From: Campylobacter sp. UBA1713
GTDB lineage: Bacteria > Campylobacterota > Campylobacteria > Campylobacterales > Campylobacteraceae
Length of the DNA stretch: 5,769 nucleotides
Direction of reading: 5' to 3'
Assembly: GCA_002317305.1 (NCBI GenBank)
Contig: DCIZ01000061.1
Span: 10,469-16,237 of the forward strand
In this document: in pieces, positions 1 through 5,747 of the stretch
Layout of the letters: the number at the start of each line of letters is the position of its first letter
How positions within the stretch are numbered: position 1 is the first letter of the stretch
The notes under the pieces: model-generated
What the model saw: the letters and a program-made list of their open reading frames with translations, nothing else
Databases searched by the model: none
Told to the model about the DNA's origin: nothing
Translations under genes and position numbers: made by a program

Positions 1-35
1 TCCGTTTTCCGCATTCCGTTTTCCGTTTTCTGAAT
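1..35. repeat. Degenerate heptanucleotide tandem array (left edge)
   Basis: Five consecutive 7-bp units can be read from position 1: TCCGTTT, TCCGCAT, TCCGTTT, TCCGTTT and TCTGAAT. On the other strand these read AAACGGA and ATGCGGA, the same family seen in the other repeat-bearing gaps. The array is cut by the window edge, so its full length is unknown. It lies just upstream of the assT leader and shows no coding potential. Confidence 0.85.
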
Positions 36-78
36 GGCGGAGCGCAGTAAATTACAAAAAAACAACAAATTCAAATTT

Positions 79-83
79 AAGGA
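79..83 (+). promoter_or_regulatory. Ribosome binding site of assT
   Basis: AAGGA lies 5 nt before the ATG at 89, directly after an AAATTTA word (73-79). This AAATTTA plus AAGGA leader recurs before all four genes and supports the chosen start. No clear promoter was recognised in the 88 bases available upstream. Confidence 0.7.
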
Positions 84-88
84 TCATC

Positions 89-1906
89 ATGAAAAAGATA
101 TTTTTACTTCTTTCGTTTAGTGTGTTTTTGTTTGGCATCGGCGGTCCGAGCGGTCCAAAGATGACCTACCAAACACAAGGGCAGTTGGGCGAAGTAGTGG
201 TAAATCCTTATGGCACAGCGCCACTAACTGCCATCATAAAAGACGGCGGCTACACCATCACAAACGCAAGTGTTAGCATCGAGCCAAAAAAAGATGGCGT
301 AGAGATAGCCTACACACTAAAAGAGAGCGAGCTAAAAACGCACGGCGGAATCGCCATTTTTGGACTTTATGCTGACTACCTAAACACCGTTTCTGTGAGC
401 TACACAAAGCACTTTGGCGGCAAGCAAGAGCATGTAAAAGAGAGCTACAAAATTTACGCTGCGCCACTTTTTGCCCAGACTTATGGCGCAAGAAACGGCG
501 TATTTTTTAGCCAAATAAACGTCAAAAAAGTCGCACCAAAATTCAAAAATCGCCTCTATCTCATAAACAACATCGGCGGCGATGCAAAAGGTGTAAAAGC
601 CGTTTGGAACAATCCCGCTGGCGGCGCGCTTGAGTGGGCTTATGAGCCAGAAGTTTTTGTCATAGACACACAAGGCGAAGTGCGGTGGTTTTTGCTTCCA
701 AACCAAATTTACGACATGGACAGCCTCTACAAAAGTGGCGTGATGATGGGCTTTCGGCAAGACTCTAGCGGGCTTGTGAATTTTGGCTACGGACAGCGTC
801 AAGCACGCATAGACATCATGGGGCGAAGTGTGCTAAACAGAAGGCTTCCTTTGAGCTACAACGACTTTTCGCACTCGCTTTTTGTGAGCGGCGACCATGT
901 CTTTTTGCGTGTGGGAAGTGCTAACTACAAACGCCCAGATGGCAAAAACGTTAGAACTGTTAGAGACGTCATAGTGGAGTTAGATGCAAACGGGCGAGTC
1001 TTTGACGAGTGGCGGCTTTTTGAAATTTTAGACCCTTACCGCTCGGTTGTGCTAAAAGTGCTAAACAAAGGTGCGGTTTGCTTAAACGTAGACGCAAAGC
1101 TAGAAGGACTAACGATGAGCACGGACGAGCTGGCGCGACTAGAGACTAGCGATGAATTTGGCGACATCATAGGCACGGGAGCAGGGCGAAACTGGGCGCA
1201 CGTAAACAGCGTGGTTTATGACAAAAATGACGACTCCATCATAGTCAGCTCACGCCACCAAAGCGCCATCGTAAAGATAGGACGAGACAAAAAAGTAAAG
1301 TGGATTCTAGGCTCGCCAGAAGGTTGGGGTGAGAAATTTAAAAAAGCACTTTTAAAACCAGTCGACGCTAGCGGCAACGAGGTAAAATGCATCGCAAACG
1401 GCTCACAATGCCCGGGCTTTTTAGAAAAAGGTGGCGGTTTTGACTGGACGTGGACACAACACACGGCGTTTAAAATAGAGGAAAAAAGCAGTGGCGACAT
1501 CGTCTACATAACCGCTTTTGACAACGGCGATGCGCGTGGCATGAGGCAGCCAAATTTTGCTAACGAGAAGTATAGTCGCGCAGTCATCTACAAAATAGAC
1601 CAAAAAAAGATGAGCGTGGAGCAAATTTGGGAGTATGGCAAAGAGCGTGGAAATGCATGGTTTAGCCCAGTTACTTCCATAACCGAATTTGTGCCACAAA
1701 GCAACTCTGTGGTGGTTTATTCGGCGACAGCGGGCATGGGTTTTGACATAAAAAGCGGCAAGCCAAGCGGGAGTTCGTCGCCTGTTTTGCTAGAATTTGA
1801 GTGGGACGAGGGGGCAAAAGCGCCAAAAAGTGAGCCGAGCGTGGAGATAGAGATAAAAGACGCGATGGGCTACCAAGCGATGCCGTTTTTTGTTTTTGGT
1901 TTTTAA
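89..1906 (+). CDS. assT: Arylsulfate sulfotransferase (AssT/AstA family), secreted
   Basis: This 605-aa protein probably moves sulfate from phenolic sulfate esters to other phenols in the periplasm without PAPS. Residues 1 to about 17 look like a signal peptide (Lys-Lys, then a Leu/Phe-rich core), but no clear Ala-x-Ala cleavage site follows. A beta-rich N-terminal domain (about 25-130) precedes the region that forms a six-bladed propeller in the E. coli enzyme. Motif matching to E. coli AssT gives H262 (FSHSLF), H371 (NWAH), R389 (SSRH) and the transiently sulfated histidine H458 (WTQHTAF). The H371-R389 spacing of 18 equals that of E. coli His356-Arg374. C434 and C441 match the position of the disulfide that DsbL/DsbI-type systems form, but no dsb gene is in this window. 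The length is normal for the family and nothing appears truncated. The next gene starts 31 bp downstream, so co-transcription is plausible. The family is sure from the motifs; the natural substrate is unknown. Confidence 0.93.
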   Translation: MKKIFLLLSFSVFLFGIGGPSGPKMTYQTQGQLGEVVVNPYGTAPLTAIIKDGGYTITNASVSIEPKKDGVEIAYTLKESELKTHGGIAIFGLYADYLNTVSVSYTKHFGGKQEHVKESYKIYAAPLFAQTYGARNGVFFSQINVKKVAPKFKNRLYLINNIGGDAKGVKAVWNNPAGGALEWAYEPEVFVIDTQGEVRWFLLPNQIYDMDSLYKSGVMMGFRQDSSGLVNFGYGQRQARIDIMGRSVLNRRLPLSYNDFSHSLFVSGDHVFLRVGSANYKRPDGKNVRTVRDVIVELDANGRVFDEWRLFEILDPYRSVVLKVLNKGAVCLNVDAKLEGLTMSTDELARLETSDEFGDIIGTGAGRNWAHVNSVVYDKNDDSIIVSSRHQSAIVKIGRDKKVKWILGSPEGWGEKFKKALLKPVDASGNEVKCIANGSQCPGFLEKGGGFDWTWTQHTAFKIEEKSSGDIVYITAFDNGDARGMRQPNFANEKYSRAVIYKIDQKKMSVEQIWEYGKERGNAWFSPVTSITEFVPQSNSVVVYSATAGMGFDIKSGKPSGSSSPVLLEFEWDEGAKAPKSEPSVEIEIKDAMGYQAMPFFVFGF

Positions 1907-1926
1907 GGTTTTTAAATTTACAAAAA

Positions 1927-1931
1927 AAGGA
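1927..1931 (+). promoter_or_regulatory. Ribosome binding site deciding the dehydrogenase start
   Basis: AAGGA lies 6 nt before the ATG at 1938, in an A-rich leader that begins with AAATTTA (1914-1920). An in-frame ATG at 1890 would extend the protein by 16 residues, but it overlaps the end of assT and the added residues (MFLVFKVFKFTKKGKK) are not family-like. The 1938 start is therefore preferred. Confidence 0.75.
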
Positions 1932-1937
1932 AAAAAG

Positions 1938-3011
1938 ATGCAAAAATACATAAAACAAGCCCTTTCAGGCGAATCGATAAGCGCTACTGGCTACATGGTA
2001 ACAGACAAAAACGCCAAATTTAAAAAGTGGGAATTCTCTCGCCATCCACTCGGCAAAAACGATGTTTTGTTAGAAATTCTCTATGCGGGCATCTGCCATA
2101 GCGACATTCACGCTGCAAAAAGCGAGTGGCGTGATGCCATCTACCCGATGGTGCCTGGACATGAAATTTGCGGACGCGTAGTAGCCAAAGGCGCGGCGGT
2201 AACCAAATTTGAGATAGGCGACATCGCAGGCGTGGGTTGCATGGTAAACAGTTGCGGCGCGTGCGAAGCGTGCAAAGCCAGCCACGAGCAGTTTTGCTCA
2301 CGCGGCGTTTTTACTTACGACTCTTATGATGTTTTTCACGGCGGCAAGCCAACATATGGCGGTTATAGCGACAACATCGTCTTAAACGCCGACTTTGCCA
2401 TCAAAATCCCCGCTACAGCAGACCTTTCAAAAGTCGCGCCGCTTTTGTGTGCGGGCATCACCACTTACAGCCCACTCAAATTTAGCCGTTGCGAAGCGGG
2501 CAAAAAAGTCGCCGTTGCGGGTTTTGGCGGACTGGGCGTAATGGCGGTAAAATACGCCGTGTCGTTTGGGGCGGAGGTGAGCGTTTTTGCGCGAAACGAA
2601 AAGAAAAAAGAAGAGGCGTTTAAGATGGGCGTAAAGGGCTTTTTTACTAGCACAAAGTGCGATGAGCGTTTTGACATCATCATCAGCACCATTCCTACTC
2701 GCTACTCGCCCGCTGAATATGTGCGTTTGTTAAAATACGGCGGTGAGATGGGCGTCGTGGGACTTCCGCCGACTGGCGACAAAGTGGGCGTGGGGCTTTC
2801 TGAGCTCATTTTTGCGGCGAACAAAAAAATTTACGGCTCGCTCATAGGTGGCATAAAAGAGACGCAGGAGATGCTAGACTTTTCTGTGAAAAACGGCATC
2901 TACCCAGAGGTCGAGCTCATAACGCCAGAGCAGATAGATGAGGTGTATGAGAAGATGACTTCGGCAAGTGCGAAGTTTCGTTATGTAATAGACATGAAAC
3001 GGCAAATTTGA
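1938..3011 (+). CDS. Zinc-dependent alcohol dehydrogenase, CAD-like medium-chain family
   Basis: This 357-aa cytoplasmic oxidoreductase probably interconverts an alcohol and an aldehyde using a nicotinamide cofactor. Catalytic-zinc residues are visible: C53 and H54 in GICHSD, H75 and E76 in PGHE, and C171 in LLCAGIT. The structural-zinc cysteines C106, C109, C112 and C120 have C-x2-C-x2-C-x7-C spacing. The Rossmann motif GFGGLG is at 195-200. After the second strand (EVSVFARNEKKK) there is no acidic residue, and an Arg sits near where the cofactor 2'-phosphate would bind; this suggests NADP(H), by inference. The combination and length match the cinnamyl-alcohol-dehydrogenase-like group, including E. 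coli YahK and H. pylori HP1104. These enzymes usually reduce a broad range of aldehydes, so no exact substrate is claimed. The gene follows assT by 31 bp and may share its transcript. A functional link to sulfate-ester metabolism is possible but not shown. Confidence 0.92.
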   Translation: MQKYIKQALSGESISATGYMVTDKNAKFKKWEFSRHPLGKNDVLLEILYAGICHSDIHAAKSEWRDAIYPMVPGHEICGRVVAKGAAVTKFEIGDIAGVGCMVNSCGACEACKASHEQFCSRGVFTYDSYDVFHGGKPTYGGYSDNIVLNADFAIKIPATADLSKVAPLLCAGITTYSPLKFSRCEAGKKVAVAGFGGLGVMAVKYAVSFGAEVSVFARNEKKKEEAFKMGVKGFFTSTKCDERFDIIISTIPTRYSPAEYVRLLKYGGEMGVVGLPPTGDKVGVGLSELIFAANKKIYGSLIGGIKETQEMLDFSVKNGIYPEVELITPEQIDEVYEKMTSASAKFRYVIDMKRQI

Positions 3012-3028
3012 TTCTGTGTTCAAAATAT

Positions 3029-3043
3029 GAAGTGTGAAGTGTG
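3029..3043. repeat. Two-unit GAAGTGT heptamer
   Basis: GAAGTGT occurs twice in tandem, followed by G, just after the dehydrogenase stop codon. It has the 7-bp period of the other arrays and directly precedes composite element copy A. Confidence 0.6.
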
Positions 3044-3073
3044 GGGTCGCAGGGGCGAAAGCCCCCGCCCACC

Positions 3074-3128
3074 GTCCCTCGCCGTTTTTTCTTTGAGACG
3101 AAAGCGAAAAGAAAAAACGGCGAGGGAC
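3074..3128. repeat. Long perfect inverted repeat of copy A (21-bp stem)
   Basis: Arms 3074-3094 and 3108-3128 are perfectly complementary over 21 bp around a 13-nt loop, GAGACGAAAGCGA. The stem has a GC-rich outer half and an A/T inner half. No T-run follows the right arm, so it does not resemble a standard intrinsic terminator, though it would still fold strongly in RNA or as a DNA cruciform. Confidence 0.9.
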
Positions 3129-3130
3129 TA

Positions 3131-3148
3131 AAAAAGCGTTAGCTTTTT
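3131..3148. terminator. Possible weak terminator-like hairpin after the dehydrogenase
   Basis: AAAAAGC and GCTTTTT form a 7-bp stem with a GTTA loop, ending in a short T-run. It could act weakly in either direction and would end the assT-adh transcript. The stem has only two G-C pairs, and it is a conserved module of the repeat element, so termination is only one possible role. Confidence 0.35.
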
Positions 3149-3241
3149 ACATTCGGAAAACGGAAAACGGAGTTGTGCATTTCGCTTTTCGTTACTGCTG
3201 TCATTATGAGCCTTATCGTGTCCGCAAAGCACAAATTTAAA

Positions 3242-3247
3242 AAAGGA
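3242..3247 (+). promoter_or_regulatory. Ribosome binding site deciding the hldE start
   Basis: AAAGGA lies 6 nt before the ATG at 3254, after an AAATTTA word (3233-3239). An in-frame TTG at 3173 would add 27 residues that are not HldE-like and would start right at the edge of the repeat element. The 3254 start begins with MVKILVVGD, typical for the family. Confidence 0.8.
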
Positions 3248-3253
3248 ACAAAA

Positions 3254-4666
3254 ATGGTAAAAATTTTAGTCGTTGGTGACTTAATGATAGACCACTACAT
3301 TTGGGGGAGTTGTGAGCGCATTTCGCCCGAAGCACCCGTGCCTATAGTTAAAATTTGCAAAGAGACAAAAAAGCTCGGTGGTTGTGGAAATGTCGTCTCA
3401 AACCTAATAGCACTTGGGGCACAAGTGGGCGTTTTAAGCGTAGTCGGAGACGACGCGCTAGGCACGCAAACCGCCCAGCTTTTAAAAAGTCGTGGCGTAG
3501 CAGATGAATTTCTTTTTCGTGAAAAAGGGCGCGTTTCTAGCCAAAAAAGTCGCGTGATGGTGGCTCACCAGCAGGTTTTGAGGCTAGACAGCGAGAGTGT
3601 TTGTAGCATAAACTGCAACGATGAAGTGGCGGAAAAATTTGAGAGTGTCGTGGAGGATTTTGACATAGTGCTTTTAAGCGACTACGGAAAAGGCGTGCTA
3701 AACGACTACCTTTGTCGCCGTCTCATCGAGATAGCCACGCGCCACAAAAAGCGTGTTTTGGTCGATCCAAAAGGGGCGGATTTTAGCAAATATAGCGGGG
3801 CTTACTTGCTAACGCCAAACAAAAAAGAAGCCGCTTTGGCGGTGGGTTTTGACATAAAGTCGCAAGGCGATTTGAAAGCGGCTTTGCACGTGCTAAAAAG
3901 CAAATTTGCTTTAAGTGAAAGTCTCATCACCATCAGCGAGGACGGCATCGCGCTTTTGGGCTCGGGCGTTGGAAAAGAGGACTCGCATGTGGAGATATTT
4001 CCCGCACTTGCAAAAGAGGTCTTTGACGTAACGGGCGCTGGCGACTGCGTGCTGGCGACTTTGGGGGTTTGTTTGGCACGTGGCGATGCGCTCAGAAGTG
4101 CCATCGAGACGGCAAATTTAGCTGCGGCTGTGGTGGTAGGAAAAGTGGGAAGTGCCGATGCGAGCTGGGCGGAGATAGAGGCGCTTAGAGGCTTGTGTGA
4201 TTCTACTCAAAATTCAAATTTGGGCGGTTTTGCGAGCAAGGTGGTTACGCGTTTGCCTGACTTGACTGGGAAAAAGGTCGTCTTTACAAACGGCTGTTTT
4301 GACATCTTGCACTTTGGGCACGTGAGCTATTTGCAAAAGGCGAGGGCACTAGGCGACGTGCTTGTGGTGGGGCTAAATTCTGATGCATCTGTAAGGGCTT
4401 TAAAGGGTGAGACGCGTCCGGTAAATTCGCAGGGCGACCGCGCTGCTGTGCTAGCTAGCCTTGCGTGTGTGGATTTTGTCGTGATTTTTGACGAGCTTAC
4501 GCCGCTTGAACTCGTGCGGGCGGTGCGTCCGGACGTGCTGGTAAAGGGTGCGGACTATGAGGGCAAAGAGGTCGTGGGGAGTGAATTTGCGGGGCGCGTG
4601 GAGCTCATAAAATTCGAAGAAGGGCGAAGCACGAGCGGGATAGTGAAAAAAATTTTGGGCGAGTGA
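3254..4666 (+). CDS. hldE: Bifunctional D-beta-D-heptose 7-phosphate kinase / heptose 1-phosphate adenylyltransferase
   Basis: This 470-aa cytoplasmic enzyme acts twice in ADP-heptose synthesis. It phosphorylates D-glycero-D-manno-heptose 7-phosphate to the 1,7-bisphosphate and later couples heptose 1-phosphate to ATP. The product feeds the lipooligosaccharide core. Residues 1 to about 310 form a PfkB/ribokinase-type kinase: VVGDLMIDHY near the start, the LGGCGNV glycine motif (41-47), and DVTGAGDC (258-265) with catalytic base D264. After a short linker, about 338-470 is a nucleotidyltransferase with TNGCFD (345-350), HFGH (353-356; the HxGH signature), GLNSD (373-377), KGADY (431-435) and EEGRSTS (455-461). 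The length is normal and both domains look intact. Small departures are Cys-Gly where many homologues have Ala-Ala in the glycine motif, and GAGDC where GAGDT is common; neither removes a catalytic residue. In C. jejuni hldE lies between hldD and gmhA; here a dehydrogenase is upstream and repeat elements lie on both sides. Confidence 0.97.
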   Translation: MVKILVVGDLMIDHYIWGSCERISPEAPVPIVKICKETKKLGGCGNVVSNLIALGAQVGVLSVVGDDALGTQTAQLLKSRGVADEFLFREKGRVSSQKSRVMVAHQQVLRLDSESVCSINCNDEVAEKFESVVEDFDIVLLSDYGKGVLNDYLCRRLIEIATRHKKRVLVDPKGADFSKYSGAYLLTPNKKEAALAVGFDIKSQGDLKAALHVLKSKFALSESLITISEDGIALLGSGVGKEDSHVEIFPALAKEVFDVTGAGDCVLATLGVCLARGDALRSAIETANLAAAVVVGKVGSADASWAEIEALRGLCDSTQNSNLGGFASKVVTRLPDLTGKKVVFTNGCFDILHFGHVSYLQKARALGDVLVVGLNSDASVRALKGETRPVNSQGDRAAVLASLACVDFVVIFDELTPLELVRAVRPDVLVKGADYEGKEVVGSEFAGRVELIKFEEGRSTSGIVKKILGE

Positions 4667-4670
4667 TGTG

Positions 4671-4697
4671 GAGTGTGTTTGGAATGCGGAATGCGGA
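4671..4697 (+). repeat. 27-nt direct repeat, left copy
   Basis: Identical over 27 nt to 5047-5073, in the same orientation and 376 bp apart. The pair brackets the entire block of inserted-looking repeats between hldE and gmhA. Part of the repeat is heptamer array, so shared simple sequence explains some of the match, but the GAGTGTGTTTG start is not heptamer-perfect. Confidence 0.85.
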
Positions 4698-4711
4698 ATG
4701 CGGAATTTGCG
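4677..4711. repeat. ATGCGGA heptamer array after hldE
   Basis: Three perfect ATGCGGA units (4684-4704) lie between less perfect period-7 sequence, GTGTTTG upstream and GAATTTG downstream. The stretch 4671-4697 is repeated exactly at 5047-5073. The array abuts the left end of the miniature element at 4711. Confidence 0.85.
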
Positions 4712-4798
4712 ATTCTCTAGAATAGTCAAATCAACGCCGTCATTCTGAGGGAGGCAAAGCCGACCGAAGAATCCCCTGAAATTTGATATAGTAGAATC
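4711..4798. mobile_element. 88-nt miniature inverted-repeat element (MITE- or REP-like)
   Basis: The ends form an imperfect inverted repeat: GATTCT at the left (4711-4716) matches AGAATC at the right (4793-4798), and GTCAAAT (4725-4731) has a match in ATTTGA (4781-4786). The centre carries a nested hairpin with ATTCT (4742-4746) against AGAAT (4768-4772) and inner GGC-AAA-GCC (4753-4761). It encodes no protein. The centre resembles the CATTCTGAG...GAAGAATC type of intergenic repeat seen in many bacteria (from memory, not searched). Whether it is mobile is inferred from structure only. Confidence 0.6.
4784..4792 (+). promoter_or_regulatory. Candidate extended -10 promoter inside the miniature element
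   Basis: TGATATAGT fits the TGnTATAAT extended -10 pattern with one mismatch. Campylobacter housekeeping promoters often lack a clear -35 box. It would fire toward gmhA, about 330 nt upstream of its start and through hairpin-forming sequence, so its use is uncertain. Confidence 0.25.
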
Positions 4799-4802
4799 GT
4801 CA

Positions 4803-4829
4803 AATTTACGAAAAAGTGAATTTACGAAA
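4803..4829 (+). repeat. 11-nt direct repeat AATTTACGAAA
   Basis: AATTTACGAAA occurs at 4803-4813 and 4819-4829, 16 nt apart, in the short spacer between the miniature element and composite copy B. No role is evident. Confidence 0.6.
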
Positions 4830-4867
4830 TTCCGTTTTCTGCTTTCTGCTTTCCGTTTTCCGTATGT

Positions 4868-4887
4868 AAAAAGCTAACGCTTTTTTT
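4868..4887 (+). terminator. Possible terminator-like hairpin downstream of hldE
   Basis: AAAAAGC (4868-4874), loop TAAC, then GCTTTTT (4879-4885) continues into a run of seven T at 4881-4887. In the + direction the T-run is better than in copy A, so it could end hldE transcription about 200 nt past the stop. The stem is weak, with two G-C pairs, and the call rests on shape only. Confidence 0.4.
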
Positions 4888-4893
4888 GTTTAG

Positions 4894-4945
4894 CCTCCGC
4901 CACCACAATTTTTTCGCTAAAGCTCAAAAATTGTGGTGGCGGAGG
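4894..4945. repeat. Long perfect inverted repeat of copy B (20-bp stem)
   Basis: Arms 4894-4913 and 4926-4945 are perfectly complementary over 20 bp with a 12-nt loop. On the minus strand the loop is GAGCTTTAGCGA, close to the copy A loop GAGACGAAAGCGA. The stem sequence itself differs from copy A, although both have a GC-rich outer half and an A/T inner half. Confidence 0.9.
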
Positions 4946-4975
4946 TGGGCGACGAGGGCTACCGCCTCTGCGACC

Positions 4976-5040
4976 CGCTTAAATCGCTTCGCTCAAAAAT
5001 CAAGACAGGACAAGCGACGAGGGCTACCGCCTCTGCGACC
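4976..5040 (-). repeat. Partial composite element, copy C
   Basis: Positions 5014-5040 repeat 4949-4975 exactly (27 nt, same orientation), which is the GGTCGCAG-plus-small-hairpin module. Reading on along the minus strand, 4976-5013 contains TTTTTGAGCGAAGCGA, matching the hairpin-loop consensus of copies A and B. Only a left arm is evident; the matching right arm is absent where copy B begins. Copy C therefore looks truncated or interrupted by copy B. Confidence 0.7.
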
Positions 5041-5046
5041 ACGTCT

Positions 5047-5073
5047 GAGTGTGTTTGGAATGCGGAATGCGGA
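5047..5073 (+). repeat. 27-nt direct repeat, right copy
   Basis: Exact match to 4671-4697 in the same orientation. It includes one full ATGCGGA unit (5060-5066) and most of a second, within period-7 sequence that runs on as GAGTGTG to about 5077. It marks the right boundary of the repeat cluster before the gmhA leader. Confidence 0.85.
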
Positions 5074-5117
5074 GTGTGTAAATTTTCAGCGTCAAATTTT
5101 TAAGCAAATTTAAATTT

Positions 5118-5122
5118 AAGGA
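5118..5122 (+). promoter_or_regulatory. Ribosome binding site of gmhA
   Basis: AAGGA lies 5 nt before the ATG at 5128 and follows two overlapping AAATTTA words (5106-5112, 5112-5118). The start agrees with the usual N-terminus and length of GmhA. Confidence 0.8.
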
Positions 5123-5127
5123 AAAAC

Positions 5128-5741
<614 letters not shown>

Positions 5742-5747
5742 TTCTGC

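Larger units (their letters stand above)
3045..3171 (+). repeat. Composite hairpin element, copy A
   Basis: This intergenic element has ordered modules: GGTCGCAG (3045-3052), a small GGGGC-GAAA-GCCCC hairpin (3052-3065), GCCCACC (3067-3073), a long perfect hairpin (3074-3128), an A/T-rich AAAAAGC-GTTA-GCTTTTT hairpin (3131-3148), then three heptamers related to AAACGGA (3151-3171). The same modules occur in the same order on the opposite strand at 4831-4975. There is no coding sequence. The element fills the gap between the dehydrogenase and the hldE leader. Confidence 0.85.
4831..4975 (-). repeat. Composite hairpin element, copy B (inverted)
   Basis: Read on the minus strand this has the module order of copy A at 3045-3171: GGTCGCAG (4968-4975), a small imperfect hairpin, GCCCACC (4944-4950), a long perfect hairpin (4894-4945), the AAAAAGC-GTTA-GCTTTTT hairpin (4868-4885) and heptamers (4831-4865). 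The stretch 4853-4885 matches the reverse complement of 3131-3163 at 32 of 33 positions. The heptamer tail is longer here, with five units. Copies A and B lie on either side of hldE in opposite orientation. Confidence 0.85.
4667..5127. other. Repeat-filled hldE-gmhA intergenic region
   Basis: This 461-bp stretch holds no convincing gene. In order it contains a heptamer array, an 88-nt miniature inverted-repeat element, an 11-nt direct repeat, composite hairpin element copy B on the opposite strand, a partial third copy C, a second heptamer array, and the gmhA leader. A 75-codon open frame at 4886-5113 runs straight through these repeats, has low-complexity Arg-rich content and no proper ribosome binding site, and is not called as a gene. 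Confidence 0.85.

Noticed and set aside
273..802. Antisense open frames within assT (and similar ones within adh, hldE and gmhA)
   Set aside because: They are shadows of well-supported + strand genes with clear motifs, and they encode Cys/His/Ser-rich sequences with no recognisable domain.
1890..1937. 16-residue N-terminal extension of the dehydrogenase from ATG 1890
   Set aside because: It overlaps the end of assT, lacks an upstream AAGGA, and adds a low-complexity Phe/Lys stretch not seen in the family.
3074..3128. Classical intrinsic terminator from the long hairpin
   Set aside because: The stem is strong, but neither strand has a T-run after it; the T-rich part lies within the stem. The same is true of the hairpin at 4894-4945.
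3190..3225. A -10 promoter for hldE around CATTAT (3202-3207)
   Set aside because: It matches the consensus poorly and has no supporting upstream box, so it is too weak to annotate. No better candidate was seen in the 82 bases before hldE.
3173..3253. 27-residue N-terminal extension of HldE from a TTG start
   Set aside because: The extension is not family-like, begins at the edge of the repeat element, and lacks a good ribosome binding site. ATG 3254 has AAAGGA 6 nt upstream and gives the usual HldE N-terminus.
4949..5040. CRISPR array
   Set aside because: The 27-nt exact repeat occurs only twice with a 38-nt spacer, is part of a larger composite element also found before hldE, and no cas gene is present.
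4886..5113. 75-codon open frame between hldE and gmhA (MFSLRHHNFF...)
   Set aside because: It is composed almost wholly of the hairpin arms, the 27-nt repeats and heptamers, is Arg-rich with no recognisable domain, and has no ribosome binding site like those of the real genes. It is an accidental frame through repeats.
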